This document shows positions 6,495 through 8,163 of a stretch of 8,163 nt of DNA, one piece after another; the first letter of the stretch is position 1, and each line of letters begins with the position of its first letter. The position numbers and the translations under genes were made by a program. The stretch comes from an uncultured Geobacteraceae bacterium (lineage in GTDB: Bacteria > Desulfobacterota > Desulfuromonadia > Geobacterales > Pseudopelobacteraceae). The notes beneath the pieces were generated by a model. That model was not told the DNA's origin, did no database searches, and saw only the letters and a program-made list of their open reading frames with translations. The DNA is taken from NCBI GenBank assembly GCA_903879825.1, contig CAIRND010000221.1, positions 1 to 8,163 of the forward strand. Reading direction: 5' to 3'.

Positions 6495-7478
6495 CTATTG
6501 CGGTTCAGTACTGTTCAGGGTGGGCGAGGCAGTGCAGGTTTTGGGGGGGCTAGAAATCTCCGTATCTTGGAACTCAACCCTGTTTCTGCCGTGTGCTTTT
6601 GCTCGGTAGAGTGCGTCGTCAGCCATTTTGATAAATCCATCAACTGTTGTAGTCTGTCCGGTCGAAAAACAGGAGACTCCGAGACTGACGGTGAGGCTGA
6701 GCTTGGCAATGGTTCCGTTGAACCGGGCGTCCTGTACCGCCAGGCGTATTCTGTTGGCAACAAAAACAGCTTCTTCCAATGACGAATCGGGTAGGATAGC
6801 TACGAATTCCTCTCCGCCGTAACGGGCGGCGCAGTCATAATTCCTTAACTCCTTCTGCAGCAGCATAGCCACCTTTTGCAGTACGACGTCTCCCTGTAGA
6901 TGGCCAAATTCGTCATTAACCAGCTTGAAATGATCGATATCAAGTATGATCAGTGACAGATTACCTCCTTTACGAAGGCTTCGCTGGACCTCTTTGTTGA
7001 GCGCTTCCATCATATAGCGGCGGTTAAAGAGCCCTGTCAGGTGGTCGGTGTTGGAGAGTTCAAGCAACAGTTCGTTTGAACGTTTAAGCTCATCCTGCAA
7101 CTTTTTTATTTTGAGGTGAACTTTAACGCGGGCGACCAGTTCTTCAGGGTCAAACGGCTTGGTAATATAATCGCTGGCTCCCCGTTCAAGTCCCTTGATC
7201 TTTTGGTCCCGGTTGTTTATGCCGGTCAGGATAAGAACGGGGACGTTTTGCAGGTCCGGGCGTGCTTTAAGCATACTCAGAAACTTAAAACCATCAATAC
7301 GGGGCATTTCCAGATCGCACAGGATGATGTCCACGGGAGATGAAATCAATTTTTTGAGCCCTTCCAGTCCATCCTCCGCCTCGTAATAACGGGTGAAAAG
7401 ACCGCTCGACTCAAGAGATCTGATGATCTGCTCCCGGACGGTAACGGAATCATCTATGATAAGGACGCTAGCGGACAT
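6495..7478 (-). CDS. Receiver-GGDEF response regulator, diguanylate cyclase (PleD-like)
   Basis: This cytoplasmic two-component response regulator is predicted to make cyclic di-GMP from two GTP when its receiver is phosphorylated. The receiver (about 3-122) has the acidic pair Asp9-Asp10, phospho-acceptor Asp55, Thr85 and Lys107 followed by Pro, all intact. A short coiled linker (about 122-142) leads to the GGDEF domain (about 143-303), with the active-site loop GGEEF (221-225) and the inhibitory I-site RxxD (Arg212-Asp215). It should therefore be catalytically active and product-inhibited. A Ser/Thr/Pro-rich tail of about 22 residues follows. The start at 7478 is forced: an in-frame stop lies 24 bases upstream with no other start codon between, and later starts would lose Asp9-Asp10. 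No Shine-Dalgarno precedes it. No cognate histidine kinase is adjacent. Confidence 0.95.
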   Translation of the reverse strand: MSASVLIIDDSVTVREQIIRSLESSGLFTRYYEAEDGLEGLKKLISSPVDIILCDLEMPRIDGFKFLSMLKARPDLQNVPVLILTGINNRDQKIKGLERGASDYITKPFDPEELVARVKVHLKIKKLQDELKRSNELLLELSNTDHLTGLFNRRYMMEALNKEVQRSLRKGGNLSLIILDIDHFKLVNDEFGHLQGDVVLQKVAMLLQKELRNYDCAARYGGEEFVAILPDSSLEEAVFVANRIRLAVQDARFNGTIAKLSLTVSLGVSCFSTGQTTTVDGFIKMADDALYRAKAHGRNRVEFQDTEISSPPKTCTASPTLNSTEPQ

Positions 7479-7555
7479 AGCGGGGGAGTTTAGACTAACT
7501 CATTCCATAATTCAATTAATATAACGGCATAATGCGGTGAAAAACCAAATACATA

Positions 7556-8163
7556 TTACAGCAGTGGTTCGTGTGCAAGGCGCTTCATCTCGGTAATTGT
7601 AGATGCATAATCGGACGCGCCGAATACGGCGCTGCCCGCGACAAAAACATTCGCACCTGCATGTGATATTTTGGCAATATTTGAAGGTTTAACTCCCCCA
7701 TCAACTTCCAATTCAGCCTCGGAACCACGTCGGTCGAGCAGTGCCCGTAAGGCATGGATTTTAGGCAGGCATGCTTCAATGAAGCTCTGGCCGCCGAAGC
7801 CGGGGTTGACGGTCATCAATAGTACCAGATCCAGATCGTCGATTACGTAGTCGAGAACATTAAGCGGCGTGGCCGGGTTAAGTGAAACGCCGGCTTTTTT
7901 TCCAAGCGACTTGATTAGTTGTATGCTGCGGTGCAGGTGGCTGGTCGCTTCGGCATGTACGACGATAATATCAGCACCTGCTGCGGCAAAATCCGGGATA
8001 TAGAGATCAGGGTTCTCGATCATCAGATGCACATCAAGTGGCAGGGTGGTGATCCTGCGGGCAGCTTCGACGATCAGCGGACCGATCGTGATGTTGGGGA
8101 CAAAATGACCATCCATGACATCGATATGAATGTAGTCGGCTCCTGCAGCTTCGACGGCCCTGA
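7556..8163 (-). CDS. rpe: Ribulose-phosphate 3-epimerase (5' end missing)
   Basis: This cytoplasmic TIM-barrel enzyme interconverts D-ribulose 5-phosphate and D-xylulose 5-phosphate in the pentose phosphate pathway. The frame stays open to the window edge, giving 201 residues; about 15-20 N-terminal residues are missing from the usual 215-225. Counting from the first visible complete codon, the metal and catalytic residues are His12 and Asp14 in HIDVMDGHF, His45 in LDVHLMI and Asp154 in EVDGGVKP. The phosphate-binding MTVNPGFGGQ (116-125) and the barrel-closing FVAGSAVFG are also present. The ATG at 8116 is inside the conserved HIDVMDG motif, so it is not the start. The gene appears complete and functional in the visible part. 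It is the first visible gene of the minus-strand block, 77 bases before the GGDEF gene. No terminator hairpin follows it. Confidence 0.96.
   Translation of the reverse strand, partial: RAVEAAGADYIHIDVMDGHFVPNITIGPLIVEAARRITTLPLDVHLMIENPDLYIPDFAAAGADIIVVHAEATSHLHRSIQLIKSLGKKAGVSLNPATPLNVLDYVIDDLDLVLLMTVNPGFGGQSFIEACLPKIHALRALLDRRGSEAELEVDGGVKPSNIAKISHAGANVFVAGSAVFGASDYASTITEMKRLAHEPLL

Noticed and set aside
6543..6549. A run of seven G at the 3' end of the GGDEF gene, with similar runs at 852-858 and 3332-3338, considered as phase-variable tracts
   Set aside because: Three such runs in about 8 kb is close to chance for this composition. Each encodes in-frame residues, and the tracts are shorter than typical contingency repeats. 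The one at 6543-6549 affects only the variable tail.

Overview
The window looks like chromosomal DNA from a Gram-negative bacterium, most plausibly one of the Geobacter/Desulfuromonas group (Desulfuromonadota). That placement is inferred from protein style and gene content: a split MacB-type exporter, an orphan CheX, a PilZ protein, a PleD-like GGDEF response regulator and an exported transglutaminase-like protein. No rRNA or other marker gene is present, so it is not proven. Base composition looks even and slightly GC-rich by eye. Gene density is high, no gene-free stretch reaches 300 bases, and I saw no mobile element, tRNA, rRNA or CRISPR array.

The left half (1-3548) is a tightly packed plus-strand operon: the 3' part of a MacB-type ABC ATPase, its MacB/FtsX-type permease, a HIT-family hydrolase and an M16 zinc peptidase. 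The genes overlap or nearly touch, so translational coupling is likely. The first two form a periplasm-facing exporter of the MacB class, whose adaptor protein would be expected upstream of the window. The HIT and M16 proteins have no obvious mechanistic link to the exporter beyond co-expression.

The right half (3561-8163) is all on the minus strand. In transcription order it holds ribulose-phosphate 3-epimerase (rpe, 5' end cut off by the window), a receiver-GGDEF diguanylate cyclase, an exported transglutaminase-like protein, a CheX-like phosphatase and a PilZ-domain protein with a receiver-like N-terminus. CheX and PilZ are two bases apart and have a good sigma-70-type promoter of their own at 4842-4869. 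The block converges on the left operon across only 12 bases.

The most interesting feature is that a phosphorylation-controlled c-di-GMP synthase, a candidate receiver phosphatase and a c-di-GMP receptor carrying a degenerate receiver-like domain sit within 4 kb on one strand, with no CheA or CheY nearby. This could be a small local c-di-GMP circuit, but that is inference. Every gene here belongs to a recognisable family, and I do not see a convincing wholly new system.
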